This document shows, in pieces, positions 11,626 through 20,540 of a stretch of 64,000 bases of DNA. Within the stretch, counting starts at the first letter, position 1. The number at the start of each line of letters is the position of its first letter. The position numbers and the translations under genes were made by a program. Source of the DNA: Herminiimonas sp. KBW02 (GTDB lineage Bacteria > Pseudomonadota > Gammaproteobacteria > Burkholderiales > Burkholderiaceae_D); the NCBI RefSeq assembly GCF_003852535.1, contig NZ_QAJP01000011.1, positions 1 to 64,000 of the forward strand, in the 5' to 3' direction. Below the pieces are notes generated by a model. It was not told where the DNA came from. It worked only from the letters and a program-made list of their open reading frames with translations, and did not search any database.

Positions 11626-13224
11626 TTAATTCTTACGGAACATATCAAGCATGCGACGGGTGACAGCGAAGCCACCGAACATGTTGATTGCGGTCAAAGC
11701 GATACCAGCAGCGGCGAGGCACTTAATCAGCAACTCGGGACGCGCCATACCATCAGCCAACGGAGGAGCAACCTGTACCAGCGCACCGATCACGATGATC
11801 GACGAGATGGAGTTGGTAACGCTCATCAGAGGCGTGTGCAATGCCGGGGTAACATTCCAGACCACCATGTAACCAATGAAGCAACCCAGTACAAATACGG
11901 TCAAGTGACCGAGGAAAGCAGTAGGCGCACCCATGCCTATCAACGCAAACAACAGCGTTGCGAAGACAAACATTGTGACCACACGCTTTGGTGAGGAAAC
12001 GGTGGTGCTTGGGCCATGACCGTGCGCAGGTGCAGCTACCGGCGCTGGCTTGGCAGGCGGAGCGACCACTGGTTTCGGCGGTGGAGGCGGCCAGGTGATG
12101 TTGCCTTCCTTGATAACGGTCAGACCACGAATGGCTTCGTCTTCCATATTGACGTTGATGATGCCGTCAGTCGTCTTTTTACCTTCAGCGTCCTTGCACA
12201 GCTCTTCAGTCAGGCGCAGCAAGTTGGTCGAGTACAGCGTACTAGCCTGCTTAGGCAGACGGCTCGGCAGGTCGGTGTAACCAACGATAGTCACGCCATG
12301 CTTCACCACAACCTTGCCAGGTTCGGTCAGTTCGCAGTTACCACCCTGTTCAGCCGCCATATCGACGATTACGCTGCCAGGTTTCATGGACTGAACCATT
12401 TCAGCTGTAATCAGTTTAGGAGCTGGTTTGCCAGGGATCAGCGCGGTAGTGATGATGATGTCGCATTCCTTGGCTTGCTGAGCGTACATCTCACGCTGTG
12501 CAGCCTGGAAACCTTCGGACATGACCTTGGCATAGCCGCCGCCGCCCGAACCTTCCTCGTCATAATCGACCTTCACGAATTCGCCGCCCAGCGATACCAC
12601 CTGATCGGCCACTTCGGCACGAGTATCGTTGGCGCGCACGATGGCGCCCAGGCTGGCAGCCGTACCGATCGCAGCCAAACCGGCCACGCCAGCACCTGCG
12701 ACAAAGACTTTAGCCGGAGCAACCTTGCCTGCAGCGGTAATCTGGCCGTTGAAGAAACGACCGAAAGCATTGGCAGCCTCGATAACGGCGCGATAGCCGC
12801 TGACACCGGCGGTAGAGGTCAACGCATCCATCTTCTGCGCGCGCGAAAGCGTGCGCGGCAGCGAGTCCATCGCCAAAACGGTAACGCGTTTGGCGGCAAG
12901 CTGCTGCATCAATTCAGGATTCTGTGCTGGCCAGATGAAGCCGATCAGAGTGCTGCCTTCGCGAATCAGACCGACTTCTTCGGCGCTTGGAGCACGTACC
13001 TTAAAGACGATATCGGACGTAGACCACAAGTTGGCAGCGCCTTGCACGATCTGTGCACCAGCAGCGCGGTAGGTATCGTCGCTGAAGTTGGCTTCGTCAC
13101 CTGCACCAGACTCCACATTGACGGAAAAGCCAAGTTTGATCAGCTTTTCGACGACTTCTGGCACAGTGGCCACCCGTTTTTCCCCGGGAAATGACTCCCG
13201 TGGCACCCCTATAACTAAAGACAT
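11626..13224 (-). CDS. pntA: NAD(P) transhydrogenase subunit alpha PntA (fused form)
   Basis: This 532-residue protein joins the soluble NAD(H)-binding domain I (alanine-dehydrogenase-like, about residues 1-375, with [15 protein letters not shown] as the dinucleotide loop) to the membrane domain IIA at the C-terminus (four hydrophobic segments, about 415-525). Many relatives split these into PntAA and PntAB; here they are one chain, as in enteric bacteria. The junction, about residues 378-415, is a Pro/Ala-rich linker with a run of five prolines and an HGHG. It acts in the inner membrane with PntB and supplies NADPH. Confidence 0.96.
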   Translation of the reverse strand: MSLVIGVPRESFPGEKRVATVPEVVEKLIKLGFSVNVESGAGDEANFSDDTYRAAGAQIVQGAANLWSTSDIVFKVRAPSAEEVGLIREGSTLIGFIWPAQNPELMQQLAAKRVTVLAMDSLPRTLSRAQKMDALTSTAGVSGYRAVIEAANAFGRFFNGQITAAGKVAPAKVFVAGAGVAGLAAIGTAASLGAIVRANDTRAEVADQVVSLGGEFVKVDYDEEGSGGGGYAKVMSEGFQAAQREMYAQQAKECDIIITTALIPGKPAPKLITAEMVQSMKPGSVIVDMAAEQGGNCELTEPGKVVVKHGVTIVGYTDLPSRLPKQASTLYSTNLLRLTEELCKDAEGKKTTDGIINVNMEDEAIRGLTVIKEGNITWPPPPPKPVVAPPAKPAPVAAPAHGHGPSTTVSSPKRVVTMFVFATLLFALIGMGAPTAFLGHLTVFVLGCFIGYMVVWNVTPALHTPLMSVTNSISSIIVIGALVQVAPPLADGMARPELLIKCLAAAGIALTAINMFGGFAVTRRMLDMFRKN

Positions 13225-13278
13225 ATAACATCTCTCATAGTTTGTTTAAATTCTGTATCGCCGCGATCAACAAATGGA

Positions 13279-13320
13279 TAAAAACCCGGTTCTAGCTGCC
13301 CTGTATGGCGCGACCGGGTT
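13279..13320 (-). terminator. Terminator downstream of panD
   Basis: On the minus strand AACCCGGT (13313-13320) pairs with ACCGGGTT (13283-13290) and is followed by TTTTTAT. It lies 25 nt after the panD stop and just before the pntA promoter region. Confidence 0.8.
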
Positions 13321-13345
13321 TCTAAATTGTTACGACTACTAATCG

Positions 13346-13705
13346 CTATTTCTTCAGACCGGCGAATTTATTCTTTTCATCAACGAAGACAATCTTCGGT
13401 ACATACGTTTCGACTTCTTCGTCTGTCATGGAACCGTAAGTGCAAATAATCAGCAAATCGCCCAGTTGTGCGCAACGTGCGGCTGCACCGTTGAGCGAGA
13501 TTTCGCCGCTACCCTTGGCGCCCTTGATGGCGTAGGTGGAGAAGCGCTTGCCGTTATTAATGTTGTACAGCTCAATTTTTTCGCCGACACGGATGTCAGC
13601 GGCGGTCAGCAGGTCTTCGTCAATACCGCACGAACCCTCGTAATGCAGGTCAGCCTGAGTCACCGTTACACGGTGGATTTTTGACCTGAGCATGATACGT
13701 TGCAT
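13346..13705 (-). CDS. panD: Aspartate 1-decarboxylase PanD
   Basis: PanD makes beta-alanine from aspartate for pantothenate and coenzyme A. The 119-residue precursor has the self-cleavage site Gly24-Ser25 (in HYEGSCG), where Ser25 becomes the pyruvoyl cofactor. It also has Lys9 (RSKIHRV) and the AARCAQLGD segment expected near the active site. It appears to be transcribed alone: a terminator follows and a 368-bp gene-free stretch lies upstream. The product is cytoplasmic and tetrameric in known members. Confidence 0.97.
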   Translation of the reverse strand: MQRIMLRSKIHRVTVTQADLHYEGSCGIDEDLLTAADIRVGEKIELYNINNGKRFSTYAIKGAKGSGEISLNGAAARCAQLGDLLIICTYGSMTDEEVETYVPKIVFVDEKNKFAGLKK

Positions 13706-14073
13706 TTTTATTCCGTTTCGTTACTTAAAACTTTGCCTCGACGCCAAAGCCCGGCGAAGGCAAATCAATTAATTGTGTAGTTCCTGGCACTGCGCTTCCA
13801 CGGTATGTGAGGCAGTAAACCATATATTCCTGCAGCGAAATTTCCGCTCAGCGGCAGGGTATTTACCCGGGTCGGGCTAGCACCTGCCAACTTCCGTAGG
13901 GGTTTTACAAGGAAGCGAACTGATAAGCATAAGGCCAAATGCCCACCATAGCAAAGACAAAAGTTGAGCAATCTTGACCTGACTCATTTTATTACAATAT
14001 TTTCTGCCGGGGAAACATTGCAGGCAACTTTCCGTGGTGCGCGCTAAAATAGCGGGTTATTCCGAGAGCCACT
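13706..14073. other. Gene-free stretch between panD and nudJ, with small hairpins
   Basis: The 368 bases separate the divergent panD and nudJ genes. Several short stems are visible on the minus strand, for example GGGTAAATACCC and GCGGAAATTTCGC, spaced over about 100 nt. I see no convincing coding frame, tRNA or known riboswitch. The right end must hold the nudJ promoter (a TAAAAT at 14046-14051 is a possible -10). The middle is unexplained. Confidence 0.5.
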
Positions 14074-14562
14074 ATGCCTGATATCTGGAAACCATCTGTT
14101 ACTGTAGCTGCCGTCGCCGAGCGTAATGGGCACTTCCTGCTGGTAGAAGAAGAGACCAGTGAAGGCGTACGCTTTAACCAGCCTGCCGGCCACCTGGACC
14201 CGCATGAGTCGCTGGAAGAAGCCGTTGTCCGCGAAACGCTGGAGGAAACCGCACACGATTTCACGCCTACCGCCCTGGTCGGCATGTATATGTCCCGCTA
14301 TATTTCAGCGCGCACCGGGCATGATGTCACTTATCTAAGCTTTACCTTTTGCGGCGAAGTCGGTGCCAAACACGACCAGGCGCTGGATGTCGGCATCCTG
14401 CGTGCGGTCTGGATGAGCTACGACGAACTGGTCGCAACCAGGGAAAAGCATCGCAGTCCTTCGGTCTTACAACGGGTTGATGATTATCTGGCAGGCAAGC
14501 GTGCGCCGCTGTCGCTGCTCATCACGCACCCATCCATCTACGAGGTAGTAAATAATGGCTAA
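14074..14562 (+). CDS. nudJ: NUDIX hydrolase, NudJ-like phosphatase
   Basis: The 162-residue protein resembles NudJ, a phosphatase that acts on the hydroxymethylpyrimidine precursor of thiamine and on nucleoside phosphates. The Nudix box starts at GHLDPHE and continues REtLEET, with all metal-binding glutamates present; the last conserved glycine of the box is Ala here (EETA). The N-terminal [11 protein letters not shown] strand and WNQPAGH-like FNQPAGH segment also match. It overlaps mnmA by 8 nt, the same gene pair seen in enteric bacteria. Substrate is inferred from family only. Confidence 0.85.
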   Translation: MPDIWKPSVTVAAVAERNGHFLLVEEETSEGVRFNQPAGHLDPHESLEEAVVRETLEETAHDFTPTALVGMYMSRYISARTGHDVTYLSFTFCGEVGAKHDQALDVGILRAVWMSYDELVATREKHRSPSVLQRVDDYLAGKRAPLSLLITHPSIYEVVNNG

Positions 14563-15673
14563 AAAACGTGTCGTCATCGGTATGTCCGGTGGTGTCGACT
14601 CGTCCGTTTCTGCCTGGCTGTTAAAAGAACAAGGGTATGAAGTCATCGGTCTCTTCATGAAGAACTGGGAAGATGACGACGATTCCGAGTATTGCTCGAC
14701 GCGCCAGGACTGGATCGATGCCGCCAGTGTGGCTGACGTCGTTGGCGTTGATATCGAGGCAGTGAATTTCGCCTCCGAATATAAAGATCGTGTCTTCGCT
14801 GAATTCCTGCGCGAATACCAGGCTGGCCGCACGCCGAATCCGGACGTGCTGTGCAACGCTGAAATCAAATTCAAGGCCTTCCTCGATCATGCAATGCTGC
14901 TAGGTGCAGACATGATCGCCACCGGTCACTATGCGCGTGTGCGCGAAGTGACCTCCGGTCCGGATGCAGGTCGCGTTGAGCTGCTGAAAGCAGTCGATGC
15001 CAGCAAGGATCAAAGCTACTTCCTGCACCGTCTGAATCAGGCGCAATTGTCGAAAACCCTGTTCCCGCTCGGCGAAATTCGTAAAACCGAAGTGCGCAAG
15101 ATCGCCGAACAATTGAAATTGCCGAACGCGACTAAAAAGGATTCGACCGGCATTTGCTTCATTGGTGAACGTCCATTCCGCGAATTCCTGAATCGCTACC
15201 TGTCTTATCAACCGGGTCCGATGAAAACACCGGACGGCGTCATCGTTGGCGAACATGTGGGCCTGAGCTTCTACACCCTGGGGCAACGCAAAGGCATAGG
15301 TCTGGGCGGCATGAAATCGCACAAGAACAGCGATGGCAATAGCGAACCCTGGTATGTAGCGCGTAAAGATGTGGCAACCAACACGCTATATATAGTGCAA
15401 GGCCATGATCATCCATGGCTGCTATCGTCCGAACTGAGCGCGGGCCAGATGAGCTGGGTCGCCGGTGCACCGCCTAGCGAGATCTCAGTATCGGCCAAGA
15501 CGCGCTATCGCCAGGCCGACGTCGCCTGCGAACAGCACAGTGATGCCGACGGCTTCTCCCTCGCATTTGCCACACCACAATGGGCAGTCACACCAGGTCA
15601 ATCTGCTGTGCTGTATCAAGGCGATGTTTGCCTGGGTGGCGGCATCATCAATACTTCTTCCATCCCTGTCTAA
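14555..15673 (+). CDS. mnmA: tRNA-specific 2-thiouridylase MnmA
   Basis: MnmA puts sulfur on C2 of wobble uridine 34 in the tRNAs for Lys, Glu and Gln, using ATP and a persulfide relay. The 372-residue protein has the PP-loop SGGVDSS (11-17), the acceptor cysteine Cys100 (NPDVLC) and the second catalytic cysteine Cys201 (KDSTGIC). Its start lies inside the end of nudJ, so the two genes are translationally coupled. A long perfect hairpin follows the stop codon. Confidence 0.98.
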   Translation: MAKKRVVIGMSGGVDSSVSAWLLKEQGYEVIGLFMKNWEDDDDSEYCSTRQDWIDAASVADVVGVDIEAVNFASEYKDRVFAEFLREYQAGRTPNPDVLCNAEIKFKAFLDHAMLLGADMIATGHYARVREVTSGPDAGRVELLKAVDASKDQSYFLHRLNQAQLSKTLFPLGEIRKTEVRKIAEQLKLPNATKKDSTGICFIGERPFREFLNRYLSYQPGPMKTPDGVIVGEHVGLSFYTLGQRKGIGLGGMKSHKNSDGNSEPWYVARKDVATNTLYIVQGHDHPWLLSSELSAGQMSWVAGAPPSEISVSAKTRYRQADVACEQHSDADGFSLAFATPQWAVTPGQSAVLYQGDVCLGGGIINTSSIPV

Positions 15674-15676
15674 ACT

Positions 15677-15712
15677 ATCGAATGATGATCAGCGAACTGA
15701 TCATCATTCGAT
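15677..15712. terminator. 16-bp perfect stem-loop between convergent genes
   Basis: The arms 15677-15692 and 15697-15712 are perfectly complementary around a CGAA tetraloop. The element sits right after mnmA and 12 bases before the end of the convergent lipoprotein operon. Neither side has a U-tract, so it is not a textbook terminator; protection of mRNA 3' ends or blocking of convergent transcription is possible. Confidence 0.6.
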
Positions 15713-15723
15713 GTCCAAACAAA

Positions 15724-16392
15724 TCAGAAATCAGCCTGATCCTTTTGATACAAATCAACATAAGGACCAGCTGGCAAACCCTGTCCTTTAGTCGTTACAG
15801 CAAGTGCATTTGCCTGCTGTGCCAAAGGCACATAGTTAGGCGCAGCTTTTGCAATTGCCGCTACGACCGCCTGCGCGATCAAGCCCGCAATCCCACCACC
15901 GGAATTATTGTTTTGCGGCTGGTAGACCAACTTCTGGGTATTGCTCCACAACGTCTGGCCGCTTGAAGCGCTCTTCAGTACGTAGTTCATTTCAACGGTT
16001 ACAGTCGTCGAAAGAACCACGTACTGCGCATCCCAACGCTCAATCGTGATGTACATGACCGCGTCAGAACCAAACATCTTGCCCATTCTCTGCGGATCAC
16101 CTGCATGCACCATATCCGCGTCGTTCAGGCCATCGTCCTCCATCATGCGCTTAACCAGATGCACCGGAAAAACGTAGTAGCCACGTTCAGCCAGAGGACG
16201 AGAAATCGTGGACAGGAAGTAGTCAGGAGCATTCACCTCCACACTGCGATTAATCGCAGGCACCACCAGGATCGAACGCGGCGCTTCAGTGCGCAAATCG
16301 GTGTAATCCTTTTTTTTGCTCATTTGCGTCGCACAACCGCTCAAACCTAAAACCAATACGCACAGCAACAACGCTTTAATATTACGTGACAT
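15724..16392 (-). CDS. DUF799 (GNA1162-like) lipoprotein
   Basis: A 222-residue predicted lipoprotein: the signal peptide ends in a lipobox with Cys20 (LGLSGC). The mature part (RSILVVPAINRSVEV, then APDYFLSTISRPLAERGYYVFP and KMFGSDAVMYITIERWD) matches the DUF799 family that includes Neisseria GNA1162. Its fold in that family resembles the periplasmic domain of TolB or CsgG-type proteins. It is the last gene of a four-lipoprotein operon with a CsgG-like protein, 6 nt after the DUF4810-like gene. No function is established; a periplasmic or outer-membrane assembly role is inferred. Confidence 0.85.
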   Translation of the reverse strand: MSRNIKALLLCVLVLGLSGCATQMSKKKDYTDLRTEAPRSILVVPAINRSVEVNAPDYFLSTISRPLAERGYYVFPVHLVKRMMEDDGLNDADMVHAGDPQRMGKMFGSDAVMYITIERWDAQYVVLSTTVTVEMNYVLKSASSGQTLWSNTQKLVYQPQNNNSGGGIAGLIAQAVVAAIAKAAPNYVPLAQQANALAVTTKGQGLPAGPYVDLYQKDQADF

Positions 16393-16398
16393 GCCCGA

Positions 16399-16767
16399 TT
16401 ACTCCTTACGTGCAGCAGATTGAGTTGCGGAAGTTGATGCAATGCGAATCAAGTTATCCATCAGATACGTCGATTCCGGCCACTTCGCTTTTTCTTTTTC
16501 AAACTGCGAGATCGCATCCTTGGATTTGCCTTCTTGCAGCATCAGGAAGCCATATTCAGCATAGAGTCCCGGCGCAACCGGCTTCCCCGTCGCCTCGGAA
16601 TCCGCAATCGTGCGCTGCAATTCGGCCGCATGCTCAGCCGATTTGGATGTGTCCTTGTAGTACGAATACAAAGACCCTTCGTAATTACCCCAGTTATATT
16701 TGGCAGGCGCAGCACAAGCCGTCAAAAGCAAGGCCGCAGATAAAGCCAGTAATGAATGAAGACGCAT
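16399..16767 (-). CDS. DUF4810-like small lipoprotein
   Basis: A 122-residue predicted lipoprotein with lipobox Cys18 (LLLTAC). The mature N-terminus KYNWGNYEGSLYSYYKDTS and the alpha-helical remainder (YGFLMLQEGKSKDAISQFEKEK) recall a single tetratricopeptide-like helix pair, as in the DUF4810 family. The start codon shares its first base with the stop of the preceding PEGA-like gene. It stands between that gene and the DUF799 lipoprotein. Role unknown. Confidence 0.8.
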   Translation of the reverse strand: MRLHSLLALSAALLLTACAAPAKYNWGNYEGSLYSYYKDTSKSAEHAAELQRTIADSEATGKPVAPGLYAEYGFLMLQEGKSKDAISQFEKEKAKWPESTYLMDNLIRIASTSATQSAARKE

Positions 16768-17078
16768 TATCGACCTCCCGCATTAACCGTCACCGTGCGC
16801 GATTCACCATTGCTGATGACAGCTTTCTCGGCGTGCAGCGTAACATTGCCTTGTCGGATCTCCACTTGATGCAAACCCTCTTCAACAATCAGCTCGTTCG
16901 GCGCACCATTGAATTGTTCCGCCTGGCCCATCACCAAACCATCCACCACCAGCACCGAACCAACTGGTGCGCCTTTAATAATCAGGGTAGGACGTGGCGA
17001 ACCAGTTTTGACTGAGGTTTCGGGTAGCGCACATGCACCCAGTATCAAGGCGAGCGCCATTACAAAATAAGTTTTCAT
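16767..17078 (-). CDS. Small lipoprotein with PEGA-like domain
   Basis: A 103-residue predicted lipoprotein, lipobox Cys16 (LILGAC). The mature part has the short beta-repeat pattern of PEGA-type domains (PVGSVLVVDGLVMG, then EEGLHQVEIRQGNVTLH), a fold often found next to surface or periplasmic anchoring. It lies 5 nt downstream of the CsgG-like gene and overlaps the next gene by one base. I assign the domain by pattern only, with moderate confidence; no specific function can be stated. Confidence 0.75.
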   Translation of the reverse strand: MKTYFVMALALILGACALPETSVKTGSPRPTLIIKGAPVGSVLVVDGLVMGQAEQFNGAPNELIVEEGLHQVEIRQGNVTLHAEKAVISNGESRTVTVNAGGR

Positions 17079-17083
17079 CTCTA

Positions 17084-18043
17084 TTAATCCTTGTTTTCAG
17101 CAACAAATATCGTCGAACCTTTGGCGGCAACTGTGCTACCCGAAACGAGTTCAGCGATTGCGCCTTCATTGGTTTCGTTATCACCGAACAAGCCCGTGAT
17201 ACGCAAAGTACCGACCTTGGTCGGCGGCAATGCGATGGCAAAGCCGGTTTGTTTGCTACTGACCGTTTCGCCCTGCTGCATCACGGCCAGCGCATCACCA
17301 ACTTTCAAACCCTGACGAGCACCGCCAGAAACGAATACCTGTTTGCCATTCACTTTGAGAATGTCGGTGCGCCATGGACGCTCCTCAAGCTTGGCGATCA
17401 AAGCATTCTGTACATCCGAGATTGCAGCGCCGATAGCACGATCATTCAAGGTACCGTCGTAATCCGCCTTGCTACCAAAACCGGCAATTTCACCCGATTC
17501 GCTAGTCGCCTCACCCGTTCCTGTCGCCGTAAAGAACAGGAAGCCGGTACGTGCATCAACCAGACGAATTTCAATCTTTGCGCGTGCAGTTTGTATCTTT
17601 GTCGCGCTCAGGAATCCGGATTTGCCGGTCGTGCTACGACCGAACTCGGTAACAGAACCGAGAATCAATGTATCTACGCCGATCAAATTTCCTTCTTTCA
17701 GCAGCGCTTGTTCATTTTTGATTTTTTCGAGATCTGAACGCTCGAAGGTCAGAAATTTGTTTGAGCTGATCAGGCGGCTGTTCAACATATCCGACGCTTG
17801 CTTGCCCAATGGATCCAGGTTGGCATCAACCTGGAATGTCTTGCCATAGCGGGTTTCGTTAGTAAAGCGACCAATCGCAATTTTTCGTTTCAGCGTCTTC
17901 ACTTGAGGTGCGGCCACCTGTTTTTGCGCTTCGATTTGTTGTGCGCGACTTACTGGGGCCTCAACTGGCTGAGTTGGGGTAGATGTCACTGCACACGCGC
18001 CGAGCAATATCGGCGACGCTATGAAAAGCCATTTAATTGACAT
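17084..18043 (-). CDS. CsgG/HfaB-family outer-membrane lipoprotein
   Basis: The 319-residue protein starts with a lipoprotein signal (Cys17 in LLGAC) and continues with CsgG-family features: IAIGRFTNETRYG, LGKQASDMLNSRLISSNKF, the LGSVTEFG strand, KIEIRLVDARTG and DVQNALIAKLEE. CsgG proteins form oligomeric outer-membrane pores for curli, and HfaB acts in holdfast attachment. Here no curli subunit, csgE or csgF lies nearby. It is the first gene of an operon with three further lipoproteins. An outer-membrane complex is the best inference; the cargo is unknown. Confidence 0.88.
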   Translation of the reverse strand: MSIKWLFIASPILLGACAVTSTPTQPVEAPVSRAQQIEAQKQVAAPQVKTLKRKIAIGRFTNETRYGKTFQVDANLDPLGKQASDMLNSRLISSNKFLTFERSDLEKIKNEQALLKEGNLIGVDTLILGSVTEFGRSTTGKSGFLSATKIQTARAKIEIRLVDARTGFLFFTATGTGEATSESGEIAGFGSKADYDGTLNDRAIGAAISDVQNALIAKLEERPWRTDILKVNGKQVFVSGGARQGLKVGDALAVMQQGETVSSKQTGFAIALPPTKVGTLRITGLFGDNETNEGAIAELVSGSTVAAKGSTIFVAENKD

Positions 18044-18399
18044 AAGAGATCCAGAATTGAAGGAGTAGTAACCGATACCGGTAGCCCGGCGTCAAGCGGT
18101 CGACAGCGTTTAGCTGGCGTGCATTGAATAAATTTGCAGATAGAACAAGTGCTTTTCCCTTTGATATAGCTAGCGTTTTTATAATTTGCGGCACGAAGAC
18201 CGCATATTTTTACTAATGAAGACTATCCAGATGGTTTCCAAAATGCAATGCCATTTTTATGGGATAGACAAAAAGAAGCTTGAATGCCTTATGAATCCAG
18301 ATAACTCTCTAGAAAACCTTGGCAAAGTCATTTGATGTGTCCTTGTGTACACTGTCTCGCAATTCATCGGCATGCGCTGCCATTTTGTTCGGAGAAAAA
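18044..18399. other. Divergent intergenic region, CsgG-like operon / GltS-like gene
   Basis: These 356 bases must hold the promoters of the minus-strand lipoprotein operon and the plus-strand GltS-like gene. The middle is AT-rich (around 18160-18260) and contains a TATAAT at 18179-18184. I see no coding frame with a ribosome-binding site, no tRNA and no strong hairpin. Confidence 0.5.
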
Positions 18400-20028
18400 A
18401 TGCGTTTGTTTCCCATCGGTTATCTGGCCCTCGTCGCATCCGCCTTACTCTTCATCGCCTCCCTGTTCTGTACTCCCCACTTCGACGGAGCCTGGTGGCT
18501 GGTTGCACTGTTTGGCTTCCTCACTGTCGTCGGCATCAGCGACGTATTGCAAACCAAGCGCGCTGTGTTGCGCAACTATCCCATCCTCGGACACTTCCGC
18601 TATATGTTTGAGTCAGTGCGTCCTGAGATACGTCAGTACTTCCTGGAAGACGACGCTGCACCCAATCCGTTTTCGCGCAATCAGCGCTCACTGGTGTATC
18701 AACGCGCCAAGCAAGCGATAGACAAGCGCCCGTTCGGTACGCAGATGGATGTCTATCAAAGCGATTACGAATGGATCAATCACTCAATTGCACCTGTGAA
18801 GGTTGGCGCGCACGACTTCCGCATCACGATAGGCGAAGATCGCGCACAATCCTATTCCGCCAGCATCTTCAATATCTCGGCCATGAGTTTTGGGGCACTG
18901 TCGGCGAATGCCATACGCGCCCTGAATCAAGGCGCGCAACAAGGCGGCTTCATGCATGACACCGGCGAAGGCAGCATCAGTCGCTATCACCGCCCGGAAA
19001 ATCCAAACGAAGCAGGTGGCGATCTGGTGTGGGAAATAGGCTCAGGCTACTTCGGCTGTCGCAATGACGACGGCAGTTTTTCGCCGGAAAAATTTGCGCT
19101 GAACGCGCAACTACCTCAGGTCAAGATGATAGAAGTGAAGTTGTCGCAAGGTGCCAAACCAGGTCATGGCGGAGTTTTGCCTGGCGCGAAAGTGTCACCT
19201 GAAATTGCCGCGGCACGCGGCGTACCGCTGGGCGTCGATTGCGTATCACCTTCGTCGCACTCAGCTTTCGGCTCGCCGATAGGCTTGCTGCAATTCATCG
19301 AACAACTGCGCACGCTCTCCGGCGGCAAGCCAACAGGCTTCAAGCTGGCAGTCGGCCATCCGTGGGAATTCTTCGGCATCGTGAAAGCGATGCTGGCAAC
19401 CGGCATCACTCCCGACTTTATCGTGATCGATGGCGGTGAAGGCGGCACGGGCGCAGCACCTGTCGAATTCACCGATCACGTCGGTGTGCCACTCCAAGAG
19501 GCGCTCTTGTTGGCGCATAACACGCTGGTGGGCGCGAAGCTGCGTGACAAGGTCAAGATAGGTGCATCCGGCAAGATCGTCACCGCGTTTGATATCGTGC
19601 GCACGCTGGCTCTTGGCGCAGACTGGTGCAACTCGGCACGCGGCTTCATGTTTGCACTCGGCTGCATACAATCACAGAGCTGCCATACGGATCGCTGCCC
19701 GACAGGCATCGCCACTCAGGACAATCTGCGTCAGCGCGCACTGGTTGTACCGGACAAGGCTGAACGAGTCGCCAACTTCCATCGCAATACATTAAAAGCA
19801 CTCGCTGAACTAATCGCAGCCGCAGGCTTGCATCACCCTTCAGAACTGCGACCACATCATCTGGTGCGCCGCGTCTCGGCCAATCAGGTCAAACTCGCTT
19901 CTGCGCTACTGCCTTATTTAGAGTCAGGCCAATTACTGAGCGAGGCGAATCCGGAACGCGAATTGCCGGAGGTCTTTGGCAAATATTGGCCCATCGCGCA
20001 GGCCGAATCCTTCAGCCCTATACATTAA
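18400..20028 (+). CDS. Membrane-anchored FMN-binding glutamate-synthase-like protein
   Basis: The 542-residue protein has two N-terminal hydrophobic helices (about 4-22 and 29-45) followed by a domain like the FMN-binding synthase core of GltB. Supporting motifs are ISAMSFGALS, GEGSISRYH, the FMN loop DGGEGGTGAAP, and Cys422, Cys428 and Cys433 in C-x5-C-x4-C, the arrangement of the 3Fe-4S cluster in glutamate synthase. It lacks the amidotransferase domain, and no gltD lies nearby. I chose the ATG at 18400 with GGAG five bases before it; an earlier in-frame start at 18319 would place extra residues before the first helix. The reaction is unknown. Confidence 0.85.
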   Translation: MRLFPIGYLALVASALLFIASLFCTPHFDGAWWLVALFGFLTVVGISDVLQTKRAVLRNYPILGHFRYMFESVRPEIRQYFLEDDAAPNPFSRNQRSLVYQRAKQAIDKRPFGTQMDVYQSDYEWINHSIAPVKVGAHDFRITIGEDRAQSYSASIFNISAMSFGALSANAIRALNQGAQQGGFMHDTGEGSISRYHRPENPNEAGGDLVWEIGSGYFGCRNDDGSFSPEKFALNAQLPQVKMIEVKLSQGAKPGHGGVLPGAKVSPEIAAARGVPLGVDCVSPSSHSAFGSPIGLLQFIEQLRTLSGGKPTGFKLAVGHPWEFFGIVKAMLATGITPDFIVIDGGEGGTGAAPVEFTDHVGVPLQEALLLAHNTLVGAKLRDKVKIGASGKIVTAFDIVRTLALGADWCNSARGFMFALGCIQSQSCHTDRCPTGIATQDNLRQRALVVPDKAERVANFHRNTLKALAELIAAAGLHHPSELRPHHLVRRVSANQVKLASALLPYLESGQLLSEANPERELPEVFGKYWPIAQAESFSPIH

Positions 20029-20195
20029 GAAGTATCTTGCTTCATGTACGGCAATTCAGTGAGTTGCCGTATTCCCTCCCGTTAAGAAACCGTTCAATTC
20101 CGCCACTGGAATACCCCACAGGCAACTTTCCTTGCCCGGATCACCACAATTCCGATTTATTTACCTCCCGGCGATACAAAGCTGAGCGAAAAAAC

Positions 20196-20244
20196 TTGCA
20201 ATCCGTCGCCAAATGTCGAATAATCTAAACACGAATTGTTCTCA
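20196..20244 (+). promoter_or_regulatory. Possible hemP promoter with Fur-like site
   Basis: TTGCAA (20196-20201) and AATAAT (20219-20224) with a 17-bp spacer resemble a sigma-70 promoter. Just after it, CACGAATTGTTCTCA (20230-20244) reads on the other strand as TGAGAACAATTCGTG, which agrees with the Fur 7-1-7 consensus TGATAATnATTATCA at about eight of 14 positions. Iron control of hemP is expected from other bacteria; the site match here is moderate. Confidence 0.5.
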
Positions 20245-20264
20245 TTTACATGAAAAGGTTGATC

Positions 20265-20459
20265 ATGGCGATCTCGGCACCACGTGAAGCACTGGAAAAC
20301 AATCCTGCTCTACGTAATAACGCTGCAATGGAACAGCCAATAACACGCATTAACAGCCGTGACTTGTTCCGGCAAATGCGCGAGGTAGAAATAGCACACG
20401 AAGGGCGAATTTATCGCCTCCGTTTAACGCAGTTGAATAAATTGATTTTGACGGCATAA
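20265..20459 (+). CDS. hemP: Hemin uptake protein HemP
   Basis: A small protein of 64 residues with the HemP/HmuP core: INSRDLFRQMREVEI, then EGRIYRLRLTQLNKL at the C-terminus. HmuP/HemP proteins help switch on heme-uptake genes under iron limitation. I chose the ATG at 20265 because AAAGG stands six bases before it; an ATG at 20250 would add five residues. It opens the iron block that continues with an unknown gene, bfd and tonB. A possible Fur-controlled promoter lies directly upstream. Confidence 0.92.
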   Translation: MAISAPREALENNPALRNNAAMEQPITRINSRDLFRQMREVEIAHEGRIYRLRLTQLNKLILTA

Positions 20460-20540
20460 CTAGCAGCATCGATTTGCAACTGAGCCAGCCCGTGCGCCAC
20501 TTTGCACCAGCCAGCCAAACCAACCCACAAGGAGAGTTTG

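Noticed and set aside
10197-11663. A 488-codon open frame opposite pntB
   Set aside because: Antisense shadow of a membrane protein gene; the translation is full of His, Arg and Gln with no recognisable fold.
13765-13971. A 68-codon frame upstream of panD on the minus strand
   Set aside because: It has a hydrophobic start, but no ribosome-binding site, no recognisable domain and a region of short hairpins at the same place. I kept the stretch as unexplained rather than call a gene.
17084-18043. Naming the CsgG-like gene csgG and the operon a curli system
   Set aside because: No csgA, csgB, csgE or csgF is present, and the partner genes are different families.
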